Below are positions 46,290 to 54,805 of a stretch of DNA of 64,000 nt, in pieces. Source of the DNA: Rossellomorea marisflavi (GTDB lineage Bacteria; Bacillota; Bacilli; Bacillales; Bacillaceae_B); contig NZ_CP081870.1 in assembly GCF_022170785.1 (NCBI RefSeq), positions 2,530,001 to 2,594,000 of the forward strand, given 5' to 3'. Both the position numbers and the translations under genes were made by a program. The notes beneath the pieces were generated by a model. The model had not been told where the DNA came from and did not search any database. It was given only the letters and a program-made list of their open reading frames with translations. The stretch's first letter is position 1; each line of letters opens with the position of its first letter.

Positions 46290-47102
46290 TTAATTACAGA
46301 ATATATGCTTCCCGATTTTCTTGATCTGTGGTCTGGTCCAAATCCATTTACTTGTGGCCGTCTCCGGATTGAAATAGTAGAGAGCACTCGACGACGGATC
46401 CCATCCATTTATGGCATCCATGACTGCTTCCTTGGCCCTCTCATTCGGCGTGAGCCAGATCTGACCATCCGCCACGGCTGTGAATGCACCTGGTTCGAAT
46501 ATGACTCCTGCTGCCGTATTAGGAAACGAAGGGCTGTCGATCCGATTTAATATAACGGCAGCCACAGCCACCTGACCTTCATACGGTTCTCCCCTGGCCT
46601 CACCGTAGACAGCGTTGGCCATGAGTTGGATATCATTCTGGGAATAGCCGCTCGGTGCATTGACGGCCGACGGTTTTGCCCCGGATGATCCTTTATTGGC
46701 GTCCGCTTTCCCGGTGCTCTGCTTGCTTTGGTCGGTGCCCCCATAGTAGGTGAACTTGTTTCCTTTATTGATCTGATCGTGCACATACTGTTTATCGAAC
46801 TTAGAAGCTTTGGCTAACTTGTCTTTCGTCGTTTTGCCTGCGAGACCATCAATGGGCAGTCCGTATTCGTATTGAAAATTACGCAGGGCCCAATAGGTTC
46901 CCCACCCGAATACCCCATCAATCTTACCGTTATAGAACCCTATATATTGAAGTCTCGCCTGAAGCTCGATGACATCATCGCCGGTGGCCCCCTGCTGGAT
47001 GACTTGCCCTGTGAACGCATCTGTTTCCGATGCTTCGGACGATATCATAACAAGGATGCAGATCATTACTGCAGCGCCAACTTTCCAAATTCTCTTCATC
47101 AT
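46290..47102 (-). CDS. sleB: Spore cortex-lytic enzyme SleB
   Basis: SleB is a lytic transglycosylase that degrades cortex during germination. Order: signal peptide (MMKRIWKVGAAVMICILVM), peptidoglycan-binding domain (GDDVIELQARLQYIGFYNG), Ser/Gly-rich linker, and C-terminal Hydrolase_2 domain with catalytic glutamate in NAVYGEARGEPYEGQ. The ATG at 47102 follows GGAGG by 6 nt; length 270. A TGCATA at 47161-47166 could be a sigma-G -35 but the matching -10 is poor. Confidence 0.96.
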   Translation of the reverse strand: MMKRIWKVGAAVMICILVMISSEASETDAFTGQVIQQGATGDDVIELQARLQYIGFYNGKIDGVFGWGTYWALRNFQYEYGLPIDGLAGKTTKDKLAKASKFDKQYVHDQINKGNKFTYYGGTDQSKQSTGKADANKGSSGAKPSAVNAPSGYSQNDIQLMANAVYGEARGEPYEGQVAVAAVILNRIDSPSFPNTAAGVIFEPGAFTAVADGQIWLTPNERAKEAVMDAINGWDPSSSALYYFNPETATSKWIWTRPQIKKIGKHIFCN

Positions 47103-47215
47103 GCGTAACCTCCATATTCTCATTTCACATTTTCAGTAGTTTTTGTAGAGGCACCCATTTTATGCAAAGCTCTTTGCTCAAATATGCGGTCAACCAGCAC
47201 AGATCTGAATGAAAT

Positions 47216-47239
47216 AAAAAAAACACTCAGCCTGAGTGT
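47216..47239 (-). terminator. Terminator of prsW
   Basis: ACACTC/GAGTGT stem overlapping the stop codon and followed by a T8 tract on the minus strand. Confidence 0.8.
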
Positions 47240-47922
47240 CTTACGGGATCCTTGATCATCTTTGATTTATAGTGGTGTTCTGATAGCCTGTGAGCTTGTT
47301 TTACCTTTTTCAATCCGAGCCACCAAAGGAAGAACATGAAGGGAATCATAAAATACACCCAGTTTTTTTCTGAAAGGAAGATATAATTGTAGGTACCATG
47401 CAGGATGATGGGCAGGGAGATCGACATGATCATCCACTTCACCTTCCCTTCTTCCGGGGAGAACTTTGCTTTTCCAAGGTAAAACCCCATCAGGACACCG
47501 AATAATGCATGACTTGATACAGGAAGGAGTGCACGTCCGAATGCGTACTCCACTCCGTTCGCTACGAGGTAAAGGATATTTTCCACTGTCGCAAATCCTA
47601 GGGAAACACTTGCTCCGTAAATGATACCGTCATAAGGTTCGTCGAAATGTACATGCTGATAAATGACGAAGATGAGGATGAACCATTTAAAAAACTCCTC
47701 GAGGAATCCTGAGGAAAGATAGGCGGTGGAGAAGTTCGAAGTAACAAACCCTTCGACATCCAGTACGTATTGGAGGAACATGATTGGAAAGGTGATGATC
47801 ACACCAAATAAAAAGGCCTTGAACACCAGCGCCACAGGTTCTGCATCGTATTCATCACGTAGGTAAAAATAACTCAGCAGCGCCAAGCCAGGTGCTATGC
47901 CTGCTGATAAGATCACCAGCAT
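47227..47922 (-). CDS. prsW: Site-1 protease PrsW
   Basis: A polytopic membrane metalloprotease-like enzyme that starts degradation of anti-sigma factor RsiW in response to envelope stress. The signature glutamates EEFFKW near residue 74 and the histidines in [15 protein letters not shown] and [11 protein letters not shown] are present; 231 residues, about eight helices. Divergent from ansA. Confidence 0.94.
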   Translation of the reverse strand: MLVILSAGIAPGLALLSYFYLRDEYDAEPVALVFKAFLFGVIITFPIMFLQYVLDVEGFVTSNFSTAYLSSGFLEEFFKWFILIFVIYQHVHFDEPYDGIIYGASVSLGFATVENILYLVANGVEYAFGRALLPVSSHALFGVLMGFYLGKAKFSPEEGKVKWMIMSISLPIILHGTYNYIFLSEKNWVYFMIPFMFFLWWLGLKKVKQAHRLSEHHYKSKMIKDPVRHSG

Positions 47923-48010
47923 AAAAAGTCCTCTTTTCTTTCCGTTTCCTTCATCGTATCATGTTAAACTAGGAATGAAAATAGTATCTTATCGACTGGA
48001 GGAGAAATCC

Positions 48011-48985
48011 ATGAAAAAGAAAATCATCGTCATCCACACCGGGGGAACCATCTCCATGATGGAGGATGCAGAGACCGGTGCCGTAAGTCCAGGCAAGGAG
48101 AATCCTCTTTCTGTCCAGACATCTATCGTATCCGACCTTGCCGATCTTCACGTGATCGAGGCATTCCATCTTCCTTCTCCCCATATCACACCAGTACATA
48201 TGGAAAAGATCAAGAGGCTGATCGAGGATTCATATAAAGAAGAGCCCTTCCATGGGGTGGTCATCACGCATGGAACGGATACGTTGGAAGAAACGGCCTA
48301 CTTCCTGGATCTCACACTATCACTGCCGATTGCAGTCGTTGTGACAGGTGCCATGCGGTCAAGCAATGAAATCGGAGCGGACGGTCTCTACAACCTCATA
48401 TCATCGGTTCGCGTCGCGGCTGATGATAAGTCCATCTCCAAAGGGGTCCTTGTCGTTTTGAATGACGAGATCCACTCTGCCAAAAACGTGACCAAAACCC
48501 ACACAAGCAATGTATCGACCTTCCAGAGTCCTCAATACGGACCGATCGGGATTGTCACCAAGCAGGGCATCCTATATCATCACCAGCCCACTTCAAATGA
48601 GCATTATCATGTATGTGACGTCTCCAAAAAGGTGACATTGATCAAAGCTTACGCAGGAATGGATTCCGATCTGCTGAAAGCGATCAAGGATCTAAGCTAC
48701 GAAGGAGTCGTCATTGAGGCACTCGGACAAGGTAATCTTCCACCTGGCGCACTCGAAGGAATTGATGATCTTATTGCCGCCAACATACCGGTGGTGCTTG
48801 TATCCAGATGCTTTAACGGAATTGCTCAGGATGTGTACGGTTACGCAGGCGGAGGCAAGGAACTTAAGGAAAAAGGGGTCATATTCTCAAACGGCCTCAA
48901 CGGACAGAAAGCTCGGATCAAGCTAATGGTCGCCCTATCCCAGACAAGCGATATGAATGAGCTTGAATTGATTTTCAAACAATAA
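48011..48985 (+). CDS. ansA: L-asparaginase AnsA
   Basis: AnsA hydrolyses asparagine to aspartate and ammonia. The two catalytic boxes VIHTGGTISM near residue 8 and VITHGTDTLEETAYFL near residue 82 are intact; length 324 without a signal peptide, so cytoplasmic. The ATG at 48011 follows GGAGGAG; an extended upstream frame is not supported. It is monocistronic. aspartase (ansB) is not next to it. Confidence 0.95.
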   Translation: MKKKIIVIHTGGTISMMEDAETGAVSPGKENPLSVQTSIVSDLADLHVIEAFHLPSPHITPVHMEKIKRLIEDSYKEEPFHGVVITHGTDTLEETAYFLDLTLSLPIAVVVTGAMRSSNEIGADGLYNLISSVRVAADDKSISKGVLVVLNDEIHSAKNVTKTHTSNVSTFQSPQYGPIGIVTKQGILYHHQPTSNEHYHVCDVSKKVTLIKAYAGMDSDLLKAIKDLSYEGVVIEALGQGNLPPGALEGIDDLIAANIPVVLVSRCFNGIAQDVYGYAGGGKELKEKGVIFSNGLNGQKARIKLMVALSQTSDMNELELIFKQ

Positions 48986-48990
48986 AAAAG

Positions 48991-49275
48991 GCTCGGACAA
49001 CTTGTTTTAGTTATAGTAAAACCCGAATTCATTTGCCTGATATCAGGAGTATGAATTCGGGTTTTTAATTTGCTTAATGAACATGACTATTCCAGCAATT
49101 CCAGCAGTCGATCGGAGTACAAGACAAAATCTCCTGCGGTGCCGGGAGACCCCAGGCGGAGGATCAGGGGCTACTCATTGAAAGTGAGGTCTTGCACGGA
49201 AATCATGAGCGGAATAAGGAATTTATACGGACAGTGTTCGTCACTCCATGGTCCCTGTTTAATTTTGTCCCGACT
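48991..49275. repeat. Dispersed 300-bp repeat, copy 2 (inverted relative to copy 1)
   Basis: It fills the gap between the convergent ends of ansA and ypdA. Read on the minus strand it runs GTCGGGACAAAATTA .. GGTCTTGCAC core .. CTAAAACAAGTTGTCC, matching the minus-equivalent parts of 16751-17049. The GC-rich core is 49117-49197 and the terminator-like hairpin 49018-49065. Short terminal GGACAA/TTGTCC inverted repeats bound it. Confidence 0.78.
49018..49065. terminator. Bidirectional hairpin in repeat copy 2, likely terminator of ansA and ypdA
   Basis: A 15-bp perfect stem (AAAACCCGAATTCAT and complement) with T5 on the plus strand and T4 on the minus strand. Confidence 0.8.
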
Positions 49276-49279
49276 TTTT

Positions 49280-50245
49280 CTATCTTTCCTTCCTTGCGAT
49301 ATCCTCTGCGATCAGTCCTCCATGATGCCTGCCGTTTTCAATGAAGATTTCATTGGCATTATTACCGGCCGCGATGACACCTGCAATATAGATGTTGTCA
49401 ACATTCGTTTCCATCGTCTCTTCGTTGATCAAAGGCCTTCCGGATTCAGGATCAAGCTCAATCCCCATCTTGGTAAGAAAACTGTGATCAGGGTGATAGC
49501 CCGTCATGGCAAATACATAGTCATTTGTAACCGAGAAGGTTTTCCCATCCTTGCTGTAGGTGACTGTTTCATCCGTGATTTCTTCCACGCATGCATCGAA
49601 TTCCATCTTGATTTCACCGTTTCGTACAAGGGCATCAAAATTAGGAAGGATCCACGGTTTCACACTCTTCGAGTACTCACTGCCCCTATAGATGACCGTG
49701 ACCCTTGCTCCTGCCTTATTCAGTTCAAGTGCGGCATCGACAGCCGAATTTTTCCCGCCGATCACCACCACATCCGTGTCAAAGAAGGGATGGGCCTCCT
49801 TGAAGTAATGGTACACTTTATCCAATTCTTCTCCAGGTATCCCCATATAATTGGGGTGATCATAATAACCCGTGGCAATGATGATATAGTTACACTCATA
49901 TTGATCTTTTGTGGTAGAGACAACGAAGGTGTCCCCCGTTTTCTCCACCTTCTCCACTGTCTCAAAGCGATTGATCCTCAGATCCTTCCTCTTCGCCACC
50001 TCACGATAATAAACAAGCGCCTGATTCCTGCGCGGTTTATGCTCTTCAATGACAAACGGAACGTCCCCGATCTCGAGCTTCTCGCTGGAGGAGAAGAATG
50101 TCTGATGTGTCGGGTAATGATAGATGGCGTTCACGATATTTCCCTTTTCAATGATTAAAGGATTCAATCCTTGTTCTCTCAATCGGATGGAAGCCGATAA
50201 ACCGCACGGCCCCCCACCGACGATGATGCAATCTTCTTTTTTCAA
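49280..50245 (-). CDS. ypdA: Bacillithiol disulfide reductase YpdA
   Basis: A flavoprotein that reduces bacillithiol disulfide with NADPH. FAD loop VGGGPCGLSASIRLREQG near residue 9 and pyridine-nucleotide loop VVIGGKNSAVDAALELNKAG near residue 165; length 321. The start is taken as TTG 50245, which has AAGGAG 8 nt upstream; a GTG three codons earlier would be too close to that site. With bshA and bshB1 in this window most of the bacillithiol system is present. Confidence 0.92.
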   Translation of the reverse strand: MKKEDCIIVGGGPCGLSASIRLREQGLNPLIIEKGNIVNAIYHYPTHQTFFSSSEKLEIGDVPFVIEEHKPRRNQALVYYREVAKRKDLRINRFETVEKVEKTGDTFVVSTTKDQYECNYIIIATGYYDHPNYMGIPGEELDKVYHYFKEAHPFFDTDVVVIGGKNSAVDAALELNKAGARVTVIYRGSEYSKSVKPWILPNFDALVRNGEIKMEFDACVEEITDETVTYSKDGKTFSVTNDYVFAMTGYHPDHSFLTKMGIELDPESGRPLINEETMETNVDNIYIAGVIAAGNNANEIFIENGRHHGGLIAEDIARKER

Positions 50246-50377
50246 CTGTGACACTCCTTCAAATACAATGGATCTTTTTCTGGTTTGGTCTTACACATAT
50301 TATGTAATACTTTTAAAAGGAGGTCAAAGAATCATGACCCTCAACTCTTCCCTTCCCCCTCCCCACCCAATCGAAAA

Positions 50378-50400
50378 AGGCCGCCCTTATCGGACGACCT
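50378..50400 (-). terminator. Terminator of gudB
   Basis: AGGTCGTCC/GGGCGGCCT stem with two G-U pairs, then TTTTTC on the minus strand. Confidence 0.7.
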
Positions 50401-50411
50401 CATTGAATTTC

Positions 50412-51677
50412 TTAAATCCAGCCCCTGAACCGACACGCTTCCGCCATTTTACGGACGCCGACCATGTAGGCAGCGAGCCTCATGTCGACGCGCCTCGTTT
50501 GGGCGGTATCGTAGACATTCTGGAACGAATTCACAAGGATTTTCTCTAACTTCTCTTCTACTTCTTCTTCCGTCCAGTAGTAGCCTTGATTGTTTTGAAC
50601 CCACTCGAAATACGAGACTGTCACTCCGCCTGACGATGCCAGGACATCCGGCACAAGGAGGATGCCGCGTTCCGTCAGGATCTTCGTGGCTTCAAGGGTC
50701 GTTGGTCCATTGGCAGCTTCCACCACGATCCCTGCCCTGATATTATGGGCATTCTCTTCTGTTATCTGATTTTCAATGGCAGCGGGGACGAGAATATCGC
50801 AATCGAGCTCTAAGAGCTCTTCATTTGAGATCGTGTCGTTGAAAAGCTTGGTGACGGTCCCGAAACTGTCCCTCCTGTCGAGCAGATAGTCGATATCAAG
50901 ACCGTTCTCATCGTGTAATCCACCATATGCATCAGAGATGCCAATGATCTTCGCTCCTGCATCATGCATGAATTTAGCCAGGAAGCTCCCTGCGTTCCCG
51001 AAGCCCTGGACCACTACACGCGCCCCTTTCAAGTCAATTCCTTTTTTCTTGGCTGCTTCACGTATGCAGATCGTCACCCCTTTGGCAGTCGCCGTCTCCC
51101 TACCATGGGAGCCCCCCAGCACCAATGGTTTTCCCGTAATGAACCCTGGGGAATTATATTCATCGATGCGGCTGTACTCATCCATCATCCAAGCCATTAT
51201 TTGTGAGTTTGTAAACACATCAGGAGCCGGTATGTCTTTTGAGGGACCGACGATTTGGCTGATGGCCCTGACGTATCCCCTGCTCAGACGCTCCAGTTCA
51301 CGGAAGCTCATATCCCTTGGATCACAGATGATACCACCTTTTCCTCCACCGTAAGGCAGATCTACGATGCCACATTTCAGGCTCATCCAGATTGAAAGGG
51401 CTTTTACTTCCTTCTCCGTGACGTTCGGATGGAAACGGATACCTCCCTTGGTCGGCCCGACCGCATCATTGTGTTGCGCCCGATATCCTGTGAACACCTT
51501 CACTTTCCCGTCGTCCATCCGCACCGGAATCTTCACCGTCAACATACGGAGAGGTTCTTTAAGTAATTCGAATACTTCCTCGGGATACCCCAATTTATCC
51601 AATGCAAGATGAATAACCGTTTGCGTTGATTTCAATACATCATGCTGATGACTTTCTTTCCCCTTATCGGCTACCAT
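50412..51677 (-). CDS. gudB: NAD-dependent glutamate dehydrogenase GudB
   Basis: The enzyme deaminates glutamate to 2-oxoglutarate. [11 protein letters not shown] (substrate lysine) and [14 protein letters not shown] (NAD loop) are clear; 421 residues. The segment [18 protein letters not shown] lacks the 3-residue duplication that inactivates GudB in B. subtilis 168, so this should be a working enzyme. The ATG has GGGAGG upstream at a rather long 13-nt spacing. Confidence 0.95.
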   Translation of the reverse strand: MVADKGKESHQHDVLKSTQTVIHLALDKLGYPEEVFELLKEPLRMLTVKIPVRMDDGKVKVFTGYRAQHNDAVGPTKGGIRFHPNVTEKEVKALSIWMSLKCGIVDLPYGGGKGGIICDPRDMSFRELERLSRGYVRAISQIVGPSKDIPAPDVFTNSQIMAWMMDEYSRIDEYNSPGFITGKPLVLGGSHGRETATAKGVTICIREAAKKKGIDLKGARVVVQGFGNAGSFLAKFMHDAGAKIIGISDAYGGLHDENGLDIDYLLDRRDSFGTVTKLFNDTISNEELLELDCDILVPAAIENQITEENAHNIRAGIVVEAANGPTTLEATKILTERGILLVPDVLASSGGVTVSYFEWVQNNQGYYWTEEEVEEKLEKILVNSFQNVYDTAQTRRVDMRLAAYMVGVRKMAEACRFRGWI

Positions 51678-51906
51678 TTTTATACTAAACCTCCCAGTAT
51701 TCTACACTGTGATAAGACGTGTCGTCCGCTTTCATAGCATAGTATACACGTTTGATCCTCCTGTGCAAAGGCAGAAATGCAAAAAACGGACAAAAACTGT
51801 AATCGCTTTCATTTTAATTTTTAACATTTCAAATTTTATCATTATCTCCCTTTCGTTTTGGCGACGTGACTGGTGCCACCCGCTTCTTACCGCATAGAAC
51901 AAGCAA

Positions 51907-51931
51907 AAAAATCACCTTCATACGAAAGTGA
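51907..51931 (-). terminator. Terminator of mecB
   Basis: TCACTTTC/GAAGGTGA stem and TTTTTTT on the minus strand. Confidence 0.85.
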
Positions 51932-51963
51932 CCTGAACGTGCATCTATAGGGAGTTTGGGGCA

Positions 51964-52545
51964 TCAAAAGAAACGAAGAAGCTCTCGGTCTGCATCTCTT
52001 TCAATGAGCATCCGTCCGTATTCCAATAGAACATGCTTGGTCATGGACGATATCTCACCATATTCCTGTAAAATCGCTTCCAACAATGACCGTTCCTCCG
52101 GAGAAAGATCATCGATGAACAGATAGTAGCGGCCTTCATGAAAATACAAGCCTGTATTTCCATTGGACTGCTGCCACCAGTGGACGTCTGAAATCCGCTT
52201 GACTGCCGAGATGATATCCTCGATATCTTCCATGAAAACAAGGAGATGCCTCTCTCCAGCAGGAGCTTCCTCATGGATATCTTCCCAATCCGAATAATCC
52301 TCATCTGCTTCGAGGGTGAGGATCATGCAGACTTCTCTTTCATCGAAGGATTCAATTTCAACCGTGATTTCCATCTGGGCTTCGATCCCGAACTTCCATT
52401 GGACCTCTTCGAGCATATCTTCGAACAAATCATGCCACATATATGAGTTTTTCCATTCTTCTTGTTCGAACAACCCTTTTTGCTCAAGTTCTTCGACTGT
52501 AATGGAAAATTTTATTTTATTTTCGGATATTCGCTCAAGCTTCAT
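51964..52545 (-). CDS. mecB: Adaptor protein MecB (MecA paralogue YpbH)
   Basis: A 193-residue ClpC adaptor. The N-terminal substrate-binding domain MKLERISENKIKFSITVEELEQKG and the C-terminal ClpC-binding domain (FIDDLSPEERSLLEAILQEYG) match the MecA family. B. subtilis ypbH lies next to gudB as here. GGGGGT plus AAAGG precede the ATG. Confidence 0.92.
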   Translation of the reverse strand: MKLERISENKIKFSITVEELEQKGLFEQEEWKNSYMWHDLFEDMLEEVQWKFGIEAQMEITVEIESFDEREVCMILTLEADEDYSDWEDIHEEAPAGERHLLVFMEDIEDIISAVKRISDVHWWQQSNGNTGLYFHEGRYYLFIDDLSPEERSLLEAILQEYGEISSMTKHVLLEYGRMLIERDADRELLRFF

Positions 52546-52617
52546 CCTTTGTACCCCCTAAGTGTATGACGGTTTAACACATACTATGTTCAGGGGGTAA
52601 ATCAGTGCATGGTACCT

Positions 52618-53529
52618 CTACAATTTGCTCTTCAGCCATGCTTCCCAATCGTTCTTCTGCTGACCGACGATATGGTCAGCGAATTCCGCTTTCTTATTAC
52701 GCGAGAGATGGTCGATGGCGAACCCTCCCATTCCGATTTCAAGGCCAGGACGATCCTTGGTCAGGGACTCTACCAATTCCAGTAGAGCATCAACATTCTC
52801 CCTCATCGTGCAAGAGAAAAAGAGGAACTTGGGCTGCACTTCATCCAATACTACTTCAATGTCATTCTCCTTGATGCTTGACCCAAGATAAATCACTTCG
52901 AACCCTTTCCTTCTCACATACAATGTGAAGATGAGGAGGCCAAGCTCATGCCACTCACCTGGTCCACATACGGCCACGACCTTAGGCAGGATGCCGTTGT
53001 GGGGGAAGGAGTGCATGATGATCCCGATCCTCGACCTGAGGATCGAGGTGGCGAAATGTTCGTGCGCCGTCGTGATTTCTCCGTTCTCCCACATGTCACC
53101 GATTCTGACAAGCAGGCTACCGAGAATATCGATGACGACCTTGTCGATCGTATAGATTGAAAAAGATTGATTGATCAATTCATGAGCCTTCGTTTCGTCA
53201 AAGCTCAGTAATGCTTTTAATAGATCATCCGATATGCTTTCCGTCCTGTCCTTCTGTACAGGTGGTGACAGTTCCTGATCCTCAAGCTCACTCTTGTCCA
53301 GAAGCGACACGGCCTGGCTGATCGTAAATCCCTGGTCCACCTTTTGTACAAGCCAGCGCAGGATGCTTACATGCTGTTCAGTATAGAGGCGATGCCCCGA
53401 TTCATTCCTGATGGGCGCGATGATCTGGTAGCGTCTTTCCCAGGCACGAAGAGTACCGGGTTGTACGCCTAAGATGGTTGATACCGCTTTTATATTATAC
53501 TTGCCTTCTTGTTTTTTATCATTGCTCAT
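52618..53529 (-). CDS. CarH/LitR-like MerR-family regulator with adenosylcobalamin-binding domain
   Basis: Residues 10-75 form a MerR winged helix (YNIKAVSTILGVQPGTLRAWERRY). Residues 100-180 form a helical B12 cap with W147 followed nine residues later by E157-H158, the Wx9EH motif whose histidine is the upper cobalt ligand in CarH photoreceptors. The Rossmann part has E192-x-H194-x-x-G197, then S239 after exactly 41 residues and G268-G269 after 26 more, the full cobalamin-binding signature. CarH and LitR bind DNA as dark tetramers and release it in light, switching carotenoid genes on. Gene is between mecB and ypbG; B. subtilis has none here. Its own promoter carries TnTACA repeats. Confidence 0.88.
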   Translation of the reverse strand: MSNDKKQEGKYNIKAVSTILGVQPGTLRAWERRYQIIAPIRNESGHRLYTEQHVSILRWLVQKVDQGFTISQAVSLLDKSELEDQELSPPVQKDRTESISDDLLKALLSFDETKAHELINQSFSIYTIDKVVIDILGSLLVRIGDMWENGEITTAHEHFATSILRSRIGIIMHSFPHNGILPKVVAVCGPGEWHELGLLIFTLYVRRKGFEVIYLGSSIKENDIEVVLDEVQPKFLFFSCTMRENVDALLELVESLTKDRPGLEIGMGGFAIDHLSRNKKAEFADHIVGQQKNDWEAWLKSKL

Positions 53530-53562
53530 ATTAAATCCCCCATGTCCACTCTTCTCACTAGA

Positions 53563-53624
53563 AGTATAATCCAGAAATTCCGTTGTGTAAAATTTGTATA
53601 GGCTATGAATAACCTCTGTGTATA
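53563..53624 (-). promoter_or_regulatory. Sigma-A promoter and possible operator of the CarH-like gene
   Basis: TTTACA (-35, 53586-53591), 17-bp spacer, TATACT (-10, 53563-53568) on the minus strand. TATACA recurs at 53595-53600 (9 bp further upstream) and 53619-53624, so three TnTACA words sit at and behind the -35. CarH operators are reported to contain such words as direct repeats. Confidence 0.55.
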
Positions 53625-53633
53625 AGTGGGGGA

Positions 53634-54395
53634 CTACTCCTTACCTGAACCGTGCCCGATTGTGATGATGTGGGTCTCAGCTTTAGCGCCGAGCCTCAGG
53701 GGAAGCAGAGACGTACCATATCCTGCACTCGTCACCCTTGTGACTGCCTGCAGCCGGTCGACCCCGGACTTCGGATAAAGGCCCCATCCGAACAGCCTTA
53801 TTTGTCCCCCATGGGTGTGGCCGCTGAGCATCAGATCGACCCCGTCCGATGCTGTAAGCTCTGCACTCAATGAAGGATCATGGCTCAGCAGGATCTGGCA
53901 TGCATCGGGGTCGGTTCCTCTCATGGCATGGGGGAGGTCAGCCTTTTCAAGTGTTCCGTCATCTACCCCGATGAAGGTCACTGCACCGTATTCTGCGGTA
54001 TCATTCACGATCTCCCGGACACCCTTTTTTTGAAATAGAGCCTTCAGCCGGTCCGGGTCCACTTCGTAATCATTATTCCCCCACACAAAAAAAATCGGTC
54101 CAATGGAAGATAATGCATCAAGATTCTCCTCCACCCTGGACAGGGGGACCCCTCCCTCGGTCAGGTCTCCAACGATGACGACTACGTCCGCTTTATCCTC
54201 CACTGCATGTATAATGTTTTCAGAAATCCTTCGTTTATGTATATCGGACAGGAAGAATATCTTCATAGGAGGAGCATCTACCGGGTATGAAGGGAATCGA
54301 AACGTGAGTTCCCTCACCCGATCGGCGAACGCCTCCTTCACCATGTACACTATGAGGGAAACCCCAACGATTAAAAGAATACTAATGATCCACAT
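53634..54395 (-). CDS. ypbG: Metallophosphoesterase YpbG
   Basis: A calcineurin-like phosphoesterase anchored by one N-terminal helix (WIISILLIVGVSLIVYMV). Metal motifs: FFLSDIHKRR, VIVGDLTEGG, WGNNDYE, LLSHDPSL and SGHTHGGQIRLFG. Length 253. Substrate unknown. The start overlaps the upstream membrane protein gene by 14 bp. Confidence 0.92.
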   Translation of the reverse strand: MWIISILLIVGVSLIVYMVKEAFADRVRELTFRFPSYPVDAPPMKIFFLSDIHKRRISENIIHAVEDKADVVVIVGDLTEGGVPLSRVEENLDALSSIGPIFFVWGNNDYEVDPDRLKALFQKKGVREIVNDTAEYGAVTFIGVDDGTLEKADLPHAMRGTDPDACQILLSHDPSLSAELTASDGVDLMLSGHTHGGQIRLFGWGLYPKSGVDRLQAVTRVTSAGYGTSLLPLRLGAKAETHIITIGHGSGKE

Positions 54396-54753
54396 GACGT
54401 CCGCCCTCTCGTTTCAAATCTAAAGATATCATACCATACACGCATGAAATGGATATGAATATACAAGCATGCACCCAACCAACCCACGTTAATGCGAGGA
54501 TGGACAGTAAATGGGTGAACATGAGAATATATCTCGGCTTCCTGTCCCTAAGGGCTTGAATTTCCACCTTGATTACCTTCCCTTGAAGAATGAACCCCGC
54601 AATAAAGAATGCAGAAGCCACGAAGAAGCCGCCCGGACTGAGGACGGCGCCCACGATGAGGTCCGAGATTGACTCACCTTTATGAACAGGGAACAGACGG
54701 ATGAAAACACCTCCGAACAGGATCGATAGTACCAGTAACCGGATTTCACGCAT
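54382..54753 (-). CDS. Small membrane protein of unknown family
   Basis: A 123-residue protein with four predicted membrane helices in two hairpins and a basic loop between (GKVIKVEIQALRDRKPRY). I do not recognise the family. The ATG at 54753 is preceded by GGGAGG and T8, and this GGGAGG is the 3' arm of the terminator of the CBS gene upstream. It overlaps ypbG by 14 bp, so the two are probably coupled. Confidence 0.65.
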   Translation of the reverse strand: MREIRLLVLSILFGGVFIRLFPVHKGESISDLIVGAVLSPGGFFVASAFFIAGFILQGKVIKVEIQALRDRKPRYILMFTHLLSILALTWVGWVHACIFISISCVYGMISLDLKREGGRHVDH

Positions 54754-54787
54754 AAAAAAAACCTCCCATACATCAACGTATGAGAGG
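54754..54787 (-). terminator. Terminator of the CBS gene overlapping the next ribosome binding site
   Basis: CCTCTCATAC/GTATGGGAGG stem (one G-U pair) followed by T8 and then directly the ATG of the next gene. The 3' arm is also that gene's Shine-Dalgarno. Confidence 0.8.
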
Positions 54788-54805
54788 GGATGAATTTCAT
54801 TCACA

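Noticed and set aside
49070..50158. Plus-strand frame of 362 codons
   Set aside because: Antisense shadow of ypdA; the protein is Cys/His-rich nonsense and starts inside the dispersed repeat.
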